This document shows positions 35,925-45,026 of a stretch of 64,000 bases of DNA, piece after piece. The DNA comes from CAJGBR01 sp045637425 (GTDB lineage Bacteria > Bacteroidota > Bacteroidia > Bacteroidales > Rikenellaceae). The notes under the pieces are model-generated. The model was not told where the DNA came from. It worked only from the letters and a program-made list of their open reading frames with translations, and did no database searches. The DNA lies in NCBI GenBank assembly GCA_045637425.1, contig JAZTZL010000006.1, forward strand, positions 62,001-126,000. Reading direction: 5' to 3'. A program made the translations under genes and the position numbers. Numbering within the stretch: position 1 is the first letter of the stretch; each line of letters opens with the position of its first letter.

Positions 35925-36218
35925 TTAAATCATATCCGAAACATTCCAAGCAAAGGCTCTGATACCTTGTTCTGGATTTTCGTCGTCAATCTTTTTGATT
36001 CGTTTAAGGAACTCCGCAGCCTGTTCATCTTCCATAACGGCTATCAGAGCTGAATTCATACCCGGCCAAGCGTGGCTACCCAAGTGAGGCTCGCCATCTT
36101 TCGAGCCGCGACCAATGAGTTCTTCCCAACCGGTAAAACCTCTCAAATTCATTTCGTCCATTAATGAGAGAATATCTTCATACATAGACTGGTTACACGA
36201 CATAAATACAGCTTTCAT
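35925..36218 (-). CDS. Small RND-transporter-associated protein (PG0541-like)
   Basis: A 97-residue cytoplasmic protein that I recognise as the PG0541-type family found beside RND permeases in Bacteroidetes. The start MKAVFMSCNQSMYEDIL and the central GRGSKDGEPHLGSHAWPGMNS are notable. Size and predicted beta-alpha-beta pattern are reminiscent of PII-like/DUF3240 proteins that sit next to heavy-metal RND pumps. It starts 3 bp after the permease gene, so stoichiometric co-expression is likely. Function is not established. Confidence 0.75.
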   Translation of the reverse strand: MKAVFMSCNQSMYEDILSLMDEMNLRGFTGWEELIGRGSKDGEPHLGSHAWPGMNSALIAVMEDEQAAEFLKRIKKIDDENPEQGIRAFAWNVSDMI

Positions 36219-36221
36219 AGT

Positions 36222-39200
36222 CTACTGGTTTTGAGTTTGCAATTTACGAAGTTTTCTATTTTTACGTTTTTCGCCATTGTTAGCGAACGATGCGTAGAGT
36301 GTCGGAATCAAAATCAAAGTAATCAATGTTGAGAACGACAGACCCCAAGCAACTGACATACCGAGCGAGTTCCACATTTCAGAACCGATACCATTACCAA
36401 CGGCCATCGGAATCATACCCAGAACTGTGGTCAAGGTAGTCATCAAAATCGGGCGCAAACGGCTACGACCAGCTGTAACAACCGCATCGTGAATATTCTG
36501 ACCACGTTCGCGACACAAGATTGTGTAGTCGACAAGTACGATACCGTTGTTCACCACAATACCGACCAACATCAACATACCCAACAGAGCCATAACGTTG
36601 AATGCGACGCCTGTGACTGCCAGACCGATGATGATACCCACGGCAGCAAACGGAATCGAGAACATAATTACGAACGGATATGTCAGAGATTCGAACTGCG
36701 AAGCCATAATTGCGAACACGAGGATAATCATCAATCCCATCAACATAAACAGGTCACCGAATGTTTCCTTCTGGTCTTCGGCAGCACCACCTACTTGCCA
36801 CATATAGCCGGCCGGCATACTGATATTTGCCATTCCCTCTGTAGTTTTGGCAGTAATATCACCCAGAGCATAACCGCTACCCACAATACCAGATACCTTA
36901 ATATAACGTTCGCGGTCTTTACGTTCGATTGTCGGAGGAGTTGAAGTCTCTTTCACTTCGCCGATATCGCGAATCTTCACACCCACGCCTTGGTTGTTAT
37001 ACACTACGATATTTTCGATATCTTCGATTGATTCACGGAATTTTCGTCCATATCTCACGCGGATATCATATTCGTTACCATCTTCGCGATAGTATGAAGA
37101 TACCGAACCATTGATTCTGTTTCTCAGGTACATTGAAGCCGTAGTAACGTCGATGCCATTTCGAGCCAATTTTTCGATGTCGAAATCGACTTTATACTCG
37201 GGCACATATTCGTCACGCGAGATACTAACTTCGGTACAACCTTCAATTCCACGCATCATATTAGCCACTTCCTTAGCCAGAGCATCGGTGACATCAAAGT
37301 CATAACCATAGATTTCAATTTCTACGGCACTTTGCCCCATACTACCACGAGAACCAGATTCGTTTACGTTATACTTTCTGATTTCAGGATATTCGTTAAG
37401 AATTTTACGCATACCGTCAGCTATTTCAGAGAGTGTACGTTCACGTTCGATTTTGGTAGTCAAAGACATATTCATCGAGATGATGTGCGTACCGTTAGCC
37501 TGAATCGAAGCGAATGCGTTATCTGCGTCGGCCTGACCTTCTCTCAAGTTCAGAGTTTTGATTTCCGGGTATGCCTTTCTGAATCGTTCAGAAATTTCGA
37601 GCGCCAATTCACGAGTAATATCCTGACCTGTACCTACTGGCAATTGGATATCAACACCGATACGGGCATTATCCTGAGTCGGGAAGAAACCTGTACTGAT
37701 TCTCGGGCCCAAAATACCAATTACACCTGCAAACAGTGCGATACTCAATGTGATAACGGTCTTTCTGTGTTCAACACACCAGCCCAACATTCTGCCATAG
37801 ACATTGTTGAATCTATCCATAGCGGCATCAATCTTACCCTGGAACCACGCCTTTTTCGGAGATTTTTTCATCATCAAAGCACAGAGTACCGGAGTAAATG
37901 TGATAGCAGCCAATGTAGATACGGTCAAAGTGATAGTTACCATCCAACCCATAGAGTTGAACAGGATACCCGCCATACCTTGAATCATAGTCAACGGCAA
38001 GAACACGGCGATAGTAGTCAGCGTACCACCCATAACCGAGATACCCACCTCTTTAGTAGCAAAGATAGCAGCCTGTTTCGGGTGAGCTCCGCGGTCGGTG
38101 TGCGAAGTAATATTTTCCAACACAACGATAGCATTGTCCACTACCATACCGATAGCAATAGAGAGCGAACTCATCGTAATGATATTGAGCGTATTACCCG
38201 TAGCCATAAGGTAAATAATAGCTGCGAGCAGAGAGATAGGGATAGTCAGTACGACTACGATTGTAGCACGCCAGCGACCCAAGAATAAGAATACAACCAA
38301 AATAACCAGAATCATTGTAGTGATAATAGTATCACGCAACGAGTTCACAGTGTGAATGATGTTTTCAGAAGTATCGACGATAGTAAAGAGTTTCACGTCA
38401 GAAGGCAAAGTTTTTTGGATTTCTGCCAGCTGTTTTTGCACTGCTTTAGCAATTTGCACAGCATTAGCACCAGACTTCTTCTGAATGATAATCATACCAC
38501 CTCGTTCGTTGTTGTTGTACGCTTCCTGAATTCGGTCTTGCAGAGTATCGTCAATATCTGCGACATCGCGCAACAGGATAGCAGCTCCATTACGAACACC
38601 TACAACGATATCCAACAATTCGTTCGGATCTTTGAATTCGTGGTCAACACGCAGCGAGTAAGCATTAGAACCGAGGTCGAACGAACCTGCCGGAGTATTT
38701 CTGTTGGCAGCAGAAATTGCCGATGAAATTGCTTCAATAGAAATACCATAAGCCTCCAATTTGTTAGGATTACAGTTAACTTGAATTTCACGTTTCGGCA
38801 AACCTGCGATAGATACCGAACCCACGCCGCTCACGCGAGCAAGCGGAGTAACCAATTGGTCATCGAGTATTTTGTAGAGTCCGTTCATACTCTCTTCTGC
38901 AGTAACCCCGAGCATCAAAATCGGAATCATATCCGACGAGAATTTGAAGATAATCGGACTATTAGCACCATCGGGTAGCGTCTGCAACAAGTCGAGTTTA
39001 TCACGAACATCATTAGCTGCCACGTCAATATCGATACCGTATTCGAATTCAAGACCTACGATAGAGATATTTTCTTTTGAGTTAGATGTAATGTGTTTAA
39101 GGTGGTCGACACCATTGAGTACGTTTTCAATAGGTCGAGAAACGTTATTTTCGATATCCTCGGCACTCGCACCCTGATAAGTTGTCATAACCATCATCGC

Positions 39201-39329
39201 ATTGGATTCGATATCGGGGAAGAGGTCGATACCGAGTCTCGTCAGCGAGAAGATCCCCATAATACTGATCGTTGCGAACACTATTATGGTTGTGATGGGT
39301 TTATTAACCGCTGTTTTATAGATATTCAT
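36222..39329 (-). CDS. RND-family efflux transporter permease
   Basis: A 1035-residue, twelve-helix inner-membrane pump of the AcrB/MexB superfamily, with two large periplasmic loops. Helix 4 has the proton-relay aspartate region SIAIGMVVDNAIVVLEN, and the second half carries the paired VGIVVNNGIVLVDY. The N-terminus NKPITTIIVFATISIMGIFSLTRLGIDLFPDIE is typical of HAE-1 and related families. It is preceded by its adaptor (3-bp gap) and TolC-family partner. Substrates could be drugs, bile acids or fatty acids. Confidence 0.93.
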   Translation of the reverse strand: MNIYKTAVNKPITTIIVFATISIMGIFSLTRLGIDLFPDIESNAMMVMTTYQGASAEDIENNVSRPIENVLNGVDHLKHITSNSKENISIVGLEFEYGIDIDVAANDVRDKLDLLQTLPDGANSPIIFKFSSDMIPILMLGVTAEESMNGLYKILDDQLVTPLARVSGVGSVSIAGLPKREIQVNCNPNKLEAYGISIEAISSAISAANRNTPAGSFDLGSNAYSLRVDHEFKDPNELLDIVVGVRNGAAILLRDVADIDDTLQDRIQEAYNNNERGGMIIIQKKSGANAVQIAKAVQKQLAEIQKTLPSDVKLFTIVDTSENIIHTVNSLRDTIITTMILVILVVFLFLGRWRATIVVVLTIPISLLAAIIYLMATGNTLNIITMSSLSIAIGMVVDNAIVVLENITSHTDRGAHPKQAAIFATKEVGISVMGGTLTTIAVFLPLTMIQGMAGILFNSMGWMVTITLTVSTLAAITFTPVLCALMMKKSPKKAWFQGKIDAAMDRFNNVYGRMLGWCVEHRKTVITLSIALFAGVIGILGPRISTGFFPTQDNARIGVDIQLPVGTGQDITRELALEISERFRKAYPEIKTLNLREGQADADNAFASIQANGTHIISMNMSLTTKIERERTLSEIADGMRKILNEYPEIRKYNVNESGSRGSMGQSAVEIEIYGYDFDVTDALAKEVANMMRGIEGCTEVSISRDEYVPEYKVDFDIEKLARNGIDVTTASMYLRNRINGSVSSYYREDGNEYDIRVRYGRKFRESIEDIENIVVYNNQGVGVKIRDIGEVKETSTPPTIERKDRERYIKVSGIVGSGYALGDITAKTTEGMANISMPAGYMWQVGGAAEDQKETFGDLFMLMGLMIILVFAIMASQFESLTYPFVIMFSIPFAAVGIIIGLAVTGVAFNVMALLGMLMLVGIVVNNGIVLVDYTILCRERGQNIHDAVVTAGRSRLRPILMTTLTTVLGMIPMAVGNGIGSEMWNSLGMSVAWGLSFSTLITLILIPTLYASFANNGEKRKNRKLRKLQTQNQ

Positions 39330-39332
39330 TTT

Positions 39333-40367
39333 TTACTTTTTGTTAACTCGTTCTACACTAACACCATTCTTCAACGCATTTTGACCTGTAACTACAACTT
39401 GGTCGCCTTCGTTGATACCACTCAGAATTTCATATTGTTTATCGAATCTTCTACCAAGTTCGACTTTTTGGTATTTAACAGTACCATCTGCGTTGTAGAT
39501 ATACACGAAACGGTCACCCGAGCCGAGTTGTTTTACGACAGCCAAATCTGGCACAACGACATTTTGACGTTTTCCATATTTGATAGTCGAACGAGCATAC
39601 ATACCGGGTTTGATAATTTCCTTATCATTATCAACAACGAGTTCTACTTCGAAAGTACGAGTTGTTTGGTCGATAGACGGAGTAATGCGAGCAACTTTTC
39701 CTGTAAATATTTGACCTTCCAGAGCATCAAATTCGATATTCACAGCCATACCCTTCTTAATGTGAGAGTAGAGCGACTCTGATACGTTAATCATAACTTT
39801 AGCAGGATTGATTTTCTGCACTACAAAAATTGGGTTATTACCTGTCATATCGCCATTGTCATAATTACGAGCAGTAACTACACCAGAAATCGGCGAGCAC
39901 AATACGGTATTTTCCTTCAAGTTTTCGTAAGAAGATTTTGACACTTCATACGCAGTCTTTGCAGCGTCCCAGTTAGCCTTAGCCAAACCACCGAACTTGT
40001 AGAGTTGGTCTGCACGTTCGAATGCAGCCTTATTGTTTTCGTACTGAACTTTAGCCTGAACGAGAGCCGAGTTATCCAACTCTGCCACCTTTTGACCAGC
40101 TTTCACACGGTCTCCCACATCAACCAGCAATTTGGTAATACGACGATTCTGAGCCGGAGAGATATTGTTTACTGCATAGCCCTCCACATTACCTGTAAAC
40201 GTACTAACCATTTCCACGTCCTGAATATGGACTACTTCAGTTGTAACCTTAGGTTTAGCCACAACTGTAGCTTCGTTAGTTTTTGCACTTTTCTTTGATC
40301 CGCAAGCCACACAAGCTACGCAAACACCACACACAAGCAGTGTCTTGACGATTTCATTCATTTTCAT
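39333..40367 (-). CDS. RND efflux periplasmic adaptor (membrane fusion) lipoprotein
   Basis: A 344-residue AcrA/MexA-like adaptor. The signal peptide is cysteine-rich and ends in a lipobox-like VACG with likely lipidated C22. It then has a lipoyl/barrel-sandwich half motif (ISPAQNRRITKLLVDVGDRVKAGQ), a helical hairpin (AKVQYENNKAAFERADQLYK) and the second lipoyl half (LCSPISGVVTARNYDNGD). It bridges the RND pump and the outer-membrane channel. Gaps are 18 bp after the TolC-like gene and 3 bp before the permease. Confidence 0.91.
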   Translation of the reverse strand: MKMNEIVKTLLVCGVCVACVACGSKKSAKTNEATVVAKPKVTTEVVHIQDVEMVSTFTGNVEGYAVNNISPAQNRRITKLLVDVGDRVKAGQKVAELDNSALVQAKVQYENNKAAFERADQLYKFGGLAKANWDAAKTAYEVSKSSYENLKENTVLCSPISGVVTARNYDNGDMTGNNPIFVVQKINPAKVMINVSESLYSHIKKGMAVNIEFDALEGQIFTGKVARITPSIDQTTRTFEVELVVDNDKEIIKPGMYARSTIKYGKRQNVVVPDLAVVKQLGSGDRFVYIYNADGTVKYQKVELGRRFDKQYEILSGINEGDQVVVTGQNALKNGVSVERVNKK

Positions 40368-40385
40368 AATCTTGTTTATATTTTT

Positions 40386-41732
40386 TTAGTTTTTTCCAGA
40401 ATAGTCACCTTTGATTTTATCGAGTCCCACCTTATTGATGAGGTAGTTGTAGATAGCCGTATTCTTCGACAATTCGGCCTGAGTGTAAGCTACCTGTGAA
40501 TTATCAATTTCGACAAGTGTACCCTCTCCTACTTCGTATCTCTTGACTGCGATATCATAACCGCGTTTAGCCTGAACGATTGTCTGGTCTGCTGCGTAGT
40601 ATTGTTTGATGTTAGTCAGCATATTGCTGTGGTATTGAACTACGGCAGTATTGAGTTGACGTTCGAGATTTTCGCGTTGGAGTTGAAGATTTTCGAGGTT
40701 GATTTTAGCGCTATTCAAATCAGCACGACGTTTTCCACCAGCGAAAATCGGCACATTCAGGCTGAGCGCTGCAACTGAATATGGATTGAACTTATAATCC
40801 TTAATCTTCAAATCTTCTGACATTGCGATGTAGTTGTAGTTAACGGCCAATGCCAAAGACGGGAGATTTGCTGCGCGTTGAATTTCCACACTCTTCTTCA
40901 ACATCTCTTCTTGGATATCGAGTTGGCGCATATTGCTATTTTGACTGAGGTCGCCCTTGCTTACGTTAGCAGACATTGCCTTTTCAAAATCTTTGAGCGA
41001 CTCTTTGCAATCCACGTCCATAGCCAAATCCATACCCATCAGCGCTTTGAGTTGCCACAAAGCCAGCACGATAGAGTTTTCAGCGTTGAACACGTTTGGT
41101 TCGGCATTAGCGACTGCTACTTGCGATGTAACCAGGTCGTATTCTGAAACTGAACCTACCGCGAACATTTTTTCTACGATTTTATGGTTAGCCACTGCAT
41201 TATCGTACACACGCTTGTAGACTCTATAAGAATCCTTTGCCAGCAAAACTTGATAATAAGCCTTTGACACCTGTTCTATCATATCGATTCTTGAACTGCG
41301 AGCCTGTTCAACAGCAAGTTCCACGTCCATAGCCGACACCTTGAGCGACTTCCAGAGTTGCACATTCACCAACGGCAACTGTGCAGCAAAACCTGCTGAG
41401 ATATTATTTTTAGTACCCACCTCCATAGACTGACCTGCGAAGTGCATAGTCTGTTTTTTGATATATCGTTGATAAGTGGCAGACGCACTGATCTCCGGCC
41501 ACAGAGCCGAATAGGTACCCTTCTTAGCATACCTTTTTACTTCGACAGTTTTGTCTGCGATTTTCACTGTTGGATTTTCGCTGAGTGCGATTTCCAATGC
41601 TTGCTCCAGCGTAAGAACAAGCGGTTCTGATGTCTCCATTTCATTGTTCGACACAGTATTCTGAGCCCGAACTCCGCCCCACAATGTTGCCAATAACATA
41701 ACAGGGACAATCATTTTCATCTTCATCATCAT
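40386..41732 (-). CDS. TolC-family outer-membrane efflux protein
   Basis: A 448-residue channel subunit. A signal peptide (about 1-23, ending in VRAQ) is followed by two TolC/OEP repeats with long alpha-helical stretches (LTLEQALEIALSENPTVKIA; ARSSRIDMIEQVSKAYYQVLLA; YDIAVKRYEVGEGTLVEID). It starts 21 bp after the TetR gene, so regulator and all three pump parts probably share a transcript. Confidence 0.9.
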   Translation of the reverse strand: MMMKMKMIVPVMLLATLWGGVRAQNTVSNNEMETSEPLVLTLEQALEIALSENPTVKIADKTVEVKRYAKKGTYSALWPEISASATYQRYIKKQTMHFAGQSMEVGTKNNISAGFAAQLPLVNVQLWKSLKVSAMDVELAVEQARSSRIDMIEQVSKAYYQVLLAKDSYRVYKRVYDNAVANHKIVEKMFAVGSVSEYDLVTSQVAVANAEPNVFNAENSIVLALWQLKALMGMDLAMDVDCKESLKDFEKAMSANVSKGDLSQNSNMRQLDIQEEMLKKSVEIQRAANLPSLALAVNYNYIAMSEDLKIKDYKFNPYSVAALSLNVPIFAGGKRRADLNSAKINLENLQLQRENLERQLNTAVVQYHSNMLTNIKQYYAADQTIVQAKRGYDIAVKRYEVGEGTLVEIDNSQVAYTQAELSKNTAIYNYLINKVGLDKIKGDYSGKN

Positions 41733-41753
41733 CTGTTTTTGGTTTTATTTCTA

Positions 41754-42368
41754 CTATTTGTCAATATACTTGCTTTTATACTCTTCAATCAGTTCCCGCC
41801 CCTTATCAGTTGCGATTCCGCGCAATATGTAGAGCATCAGATTTCGGATTGATTTATGAATACCATTTGAGTCGATATTTTCATTTTTATCCACATACTG
41901 TTTTATGGCCTGAAACGAATCGCGAATCATCAGAATCAAGATATCCAAATCGACATCTTCCATCACGTAGCCCAATTGTTGGCCTTTTATGAATTCGCGT
42001 CTAATTTTATCGGCAATGATTTGGGTATTTTGTTCGACAGTTTTCTTGAATATTTCGGGATAGAATTTATTCATATCATTGATAAATATCCACTCCTTAT
42101 CTTGGAATCGGTCAACGTGCGATGCGAAGTCCAATATATCCAGCAGAATATTGTCGAATCGGTGTTGTTCGAACATTTTAGCTCTACGTTGCGAGTGGAG
42201 TTCCCAACACTCGACAAGCAATGCCTCTTTGTTCTCGAAGATTTCATACAATGTCCTTTTAGACATACTCAATCCGCGAGATATGTCGTCCATTCTGATT
42301 GAGCGCACACCGAATTGGGAGAATTGTTCGGTTGCGTACTCAACAATATTTTCTTTTGTTACTGCCAT
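41754..42368 (-). CDS. TetR/AcrR-family transcriptional regulator of the RND operon
   Basis: About 204 residues from the ATG at 42368 (MAVTKENIVEYATEQF). The longer frame to 42410 crosses the promoter. The HTH segment is IRMDDISRGLSMSKRTLYEIFENKEALL. The C-terminal ligand-binding domain is helical and divergent, so the inducer is unknown. As the first gene of the efflux operon it most likely represses itself and the pump. A perfect inverted repeat lies on the promoter -33 element. Confidence 0.85.
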   Translation of the reverse strand: MAVTKENIVEYATEQFSQFGVRSIRMDDISRGLSMSKRTLYEIFENKEALLVECWELHSQRRAKMFEQHRFDNILLDILDFASHVDRFQDKEWIFINDMNKFYPEIFKKTVEQNTQIIADKIRREFIKGQQLGYVMEDVDLDILILMIRDSFQAIKQYVDKNENIDSNGIHKSIRNLMLYILRGIATDKGRELIEEYKSKYIDK

Positions 42369-42387
42369 AATATGCATTTTACGGCTG

Positions 42388-42418
42388 CAAAAGTACAAAA
42401 GAAAACTCAAAAAACAAA
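42388..42418 (-). promoter_or_regulatory. Promoter of the TetR-RND efflux operon
   Basis: Minus strand: TTTG (42418-42415), a 19-bp spacer and TACTTTTG (42395-42388). All constrained positions of the Bacteroidetes consensus match. The -7 element is 20 bp before the chosen TetR start. Confidence 0.6.
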
Positions 42419-42427
42419 ATGAGTTTT
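42402..42427. promoter_or_regulatory. Candidate TetR operator overlapping the -33 element
   Basis: AAAACTCA (42402-42409) and TGAGTTTT (42420-42427) are perfect 8-bp inverted arms separated by 10 bp, 26 bp in total. The -33 TTTG lies between the arms, so a bound dimer would block the polymerase. TetR-family operators are commonly palindromes of this span. Confidence 0.5.
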
Positions 42428-42473
42428 GAAATTTTTAACACTAAAACTTACATATATGATACAAAAAAGAAAA

Positions 42474-42505
42474 AAAATGCTGCACTATTGTTCGGCAGCA
42501 TTTTT
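42474..42505 (-). terminator. Terminator of the rel2-mqn-bio operon, overlapping the bioC stop
   Basis: AAAATGCTGC (42474-42483) pairs with GCAGCATTTT (42495-42504), followed on the minus strand by a U-rich tract. The bioC stop codon (42487-42485) lies in the loop and the last codons of bioC form one arm. Confidence 0.8.
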
Positions 42506-43246
42506 ACATATCAAAATTATGGGGTGATAGGTCAGTTTTACGGAGTTATTTTTGTCGGAAAATAGGCTTGTGTAGTCGGCAATGAAACGGTTCAGCCGCC
42601 CCGGAGTCCACGCCTGTCGGTGAAGCGAATTTACTCCCGTAGCCTTAATATGTCTCAGCACCTCGAGTGGAGAATCGAAGTACATCGTATGGCAATATTC
42701 GACAGAATCAATTATCTCGAATCCCACACTTTTCATCAACTCCTTAAGTTCGGAAAAAGGCACATAATCGAGTCCCGATCCCGTGAGTTGTTTTATTTCG
42801 GTAAAATTATGATTCCCGAATGTTGATAACGCAAGCACTCCACCACTTCGCATACCGTTTTTTACTCTTTGAAAAAACGCCCTCAAATCAGCGAACCATT
42901 GCACTGCTGACGAACTCGCAACCAAGTCGTAACCACTACCCAAATCAATCTGCTCTGCATCTCCAATTTGAAAAGTTTCGGTACCCGTAGCATACTTCGA
43001 GATAAACTCTTCGGTCATCGGCGACAGGTCGTTGATAACCATTTGTGCAGTCGGATAAAGTTTTTTCAAACGCTTGGTAAGCAGCCCGGTACCTGCTCCT
43101 ACCTCAAGTATTTTTTCAGGTGCGAGTTGCAGTTTTTCAAGCTTGCTGTTCAGTTGCAGACATATCGACTCCTGCACCGTAGCAAACAGATCATAGGTGT
43201 TATAATTAGCCTCAAATCGAGTCCTGAGTATCTGTTTATCTATCAT
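42485..43246 (-). CDS. bioC: Malonyl-ACP O-methyltransferase
   Basis: A 253-residue SAM methyltransferase that methylates malonyl-ACP to start pimeloyl synthesis for biotin. The SAM motif is ILEVGAGTGLLTKRL (about 45-59), with later motifs YDLVASSSAVQWF and GGVLALSTFG characteristic of BioC. The beginning IDKQILRTRFEANYNTYD is also typical. It overlaps bioG by 4 bp (ATGA) and closes the operon; its stop codon lies inside the terminator loop. Confidence 0.9.
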   Translation of the reverse strand: MIDKQILRTRFEANYNTYDLFATVQESICLQLNSKLEKLQLAPEKILEVGAGTGLLTKRLKKLYPTAQMVINDLSPMTEEFISKYATGTETFQIGDAEQIDLGSGYDLVASSSAVQWFADLRAFFQRVKNGMRSGGVLALSTFGNHNFTEIKQLTGSGLDYVPFSELKELMKSVGFEIIDSVEYCHTMYFDSPLEVLRHIKATGVNSLHRQAWTPGRLNRFIADYTSLFSDKNNSVKLTYHPIILICKNAAEQ

Positions 43247-43884
43247 CGTTCAAATATGATATCCAAAGTTTGTGAATCAAGAAACGGGTAGTGTGGCGAC
43301 TGCGTAACCGTTGCCCTTTCGCCCCAGAAATTGAGTTGATTTGCTACGGGGAAAATTCGGTCGCCATTGCCGACGATTGCCCTGCGCCAGCCGAATTCGG
43401 CATAAGGGCGAGCCGCAATCTGTTCGTATAGTCGTTCGAGTTCCTCAACCTGAGAGGCGAGTTCTCGCTGGGGCAGAATCTCGGGATTAGTCTGGCAAAG
43501 CGTACCGTAAGTATTAAGATTAAATTGTTCAATTCCGCCACATTTCAGAGCACGCAGAGTCAGATTCGCAACACGTTGAGGAATCCCACGCGAGGAGTCA
43601 ATCGGATAAGGAGTTCCATTTATGGCTATTGTTCGGTCGAAATCTTCGGCCGAAAAAATTTGCTCGGCAGCCCAAACTCCGAACGACCACCCCACCAACA
43701 CTTTGTGCTCATAATGAACAAATTGCGCCGCATCAACTCTTTCAATATTTCGATAATCATAGACACAAAATATATCATAACCTCGCTCGGCAAGATGTGC
43801 TACGGAGTTGTAATCACACGACCACCCAAGCGCAAATACCACCAGATTGGGGTTCCCGTTTTTCACTAACCAATGTTGTTCCAT
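43243..43884 (-). CDS. bioG: Pimeloyl-ACP methyl ester esterase, BioG type (DUF452)
   Basis: A protein of about 213 residues with an alpha/beta-hydrolase core. The nucleophile elbow LVGWSFGVWAAE carries the catalytic serine, and GNGDRIFPV and SPHYPFL hold the probable Asp and His. BioG removes the BioC-added methyl group to release pimeloyl-ACP. I chose the ATG at 43884 (MEQHWLVKNGNPN), which overlaps bioF by 19 bp. An upstream in-frame ATG at 43926 also exists. Flanking bioF and bioC support the assignment. Confidence 0.87.
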   Translation of the reverse strand: MEQHWLVKNGNPNLVVFALGWSCDYNSVAHLAERGYDIFCVYDYRNIERVDAAQFVHYEHKVLVGWSFGVWAAEQIFSAEDFDRTIAINGTPYPIDSSRGIPQRVANLTLRALKCGGIEQFNLNTYGTLCQTNPEILPQRELASQVEELERLYEQIAARPYAEFGWRRAIVGNGDRIFPVANQLNFWGERATVTQSPHYPFLDSQTLDIIFER

Positions 43885-45026
43885 AGCGTTTTCAATGTAT
43901 TGAAAAATTGTTCCATCTGTTCGCACGTGATTCCAGCCGAGAGTGATATTCGCAGTCGCTCGGTGCCAGGAGGTACCGTAGGACGTCTGATGGGCATTAC
44001 CCAGAATCCCGACTCGCGCAACTTATTTGTCAGTTCAACGGCACGAATCGAGTCACCCACCATTACGGGGAATATTTGTGAATGAATCTTCATTCCCGAA
44101 ACTTTTTCGACAAACTGCATAAGGTCTAAAAGTTGCTGACGATTAGGGTCTAATCGCTCGGAATTCTCGATTAGGAATTTTGTCCACTTCAGACTTAGCG
44201 GAGGGAGTGCCGTAGAGAAAATCAGAGTTCGCATCTTATTCACAAGCAGTTTATGCCAAGTCTGATTGCATAACACTACTGCGCCCTGCGACGCAAGAGC
44301 CTTACCAAACGTAGCCACAATAAAATCTATCTGCTCATCTAGTCCTGCCTCGGCAGCCAGCCCTGCACCACGTTTGCCATATACTCCAAATGCGTGAGCC
44401 TCATCGACATACAACAAACAATCGAACCGTTCTTTCATTTCGACAAGCTCTCTTAGCGGAGCCATATCGCCGTCCATACTGAACAACGATTCGGTTACGA
44501 TAAAGACTCTGCGGTAGTTTGCTCTATGTTTAGACAAAATCTTTTCGAGGTGATTGAGGTCATTATGTTTGAATCGCTCAACCTGACACTGACACAACTT
44601 TATGCCGTCAATTAAACTTGCGTGCACCAGCTTATCGGCTACGATAAGGTCTTTAGCCGTACACACTGCGGGCAGCACACCCAAGTTGGTCAGAAATCCA
44701 GAGCCCAATACAAGAGCCCTTTTCCCTGAATAAAATTTTTCGAGTTCAGCCTCCAACTCGTCATAATAGGAATTGCCCGTCATAAGTCGCGACGAGGAGT
44801 TGCTGAGCAAAAACTCAGAAGAAAAATTTTGCTGTGCAATAAACTCTTGTTGTAGAGCCGTATCCGCAGCTACACCCAGATAATCATTAGACGAAAAATT
44901 GATATAATCCACCCCATTGACTCGGACATTCACGCCCTGCATCTGCGAATTAATCAGTGTTCGCATATTACCCGAGCTGGTCAGCGAATCCAACATTTCA
45001 TTTATATCAGACAAATTATCAGCCAT
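43866..45026 (-). CDS. bioF: 8-amino-7-oxononanoate synthase
   Basis: A 386-residue PLP enzyme condensing pimeloyl-ACP/CoA with alanine in biotin synthesis. The PLP lysine lies in ATFGKALASQGAVV, the aspartate in YVDEAHAFGVYGKRGAG, and the N-terminal signature is YINFSSNDYLG. Its ATG overlaps the mqnD stop by one base (TAATG). bioA, bioB and bioD are not in the window. Confidence 0.92.
   Translation of the reverse strand: MADNLSDINEMLDSLTSSGNMRTLINSQMQGVNVRVNGVDYINFSSNDYLGVAADTALQQEFIAQQNFSSEFLLSNSSSRLMTGNSYYDELEAELEKFYSGKRALVLGSGFLTNLGVLPAVCTAKDLIVADKLVHASLIDGIKLCQCQVERFKHNDLNHLEKILSKHRANYRRVFIVTESLFSMDGDMAPLRELVEMKERFDCLLYVDEAHAFGVYGKRGAGLAAEAGLDEQIDFIVATFGKALASQGAVVLCNQTWHKLLVNKMRTLIFSTALPPLSLKWTKFLIENSERLDPNRQQLLDLMQFVEKVSGMKIHSQIFPVMVGDSIRAVELTNKLRESGFWVMPIRRPTVPPGTERLRISLSAGITCEQMEQFFNTLKTLWNNIG

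Noticed and set aside
37332..38288. Plus-strand 318-codon open frame antisense to the RND permease
   Set aside because: Very rich in His, Ser, Arg and Gln with no recognisable domain; a typical shadow of a long conserved gene on the other strand.
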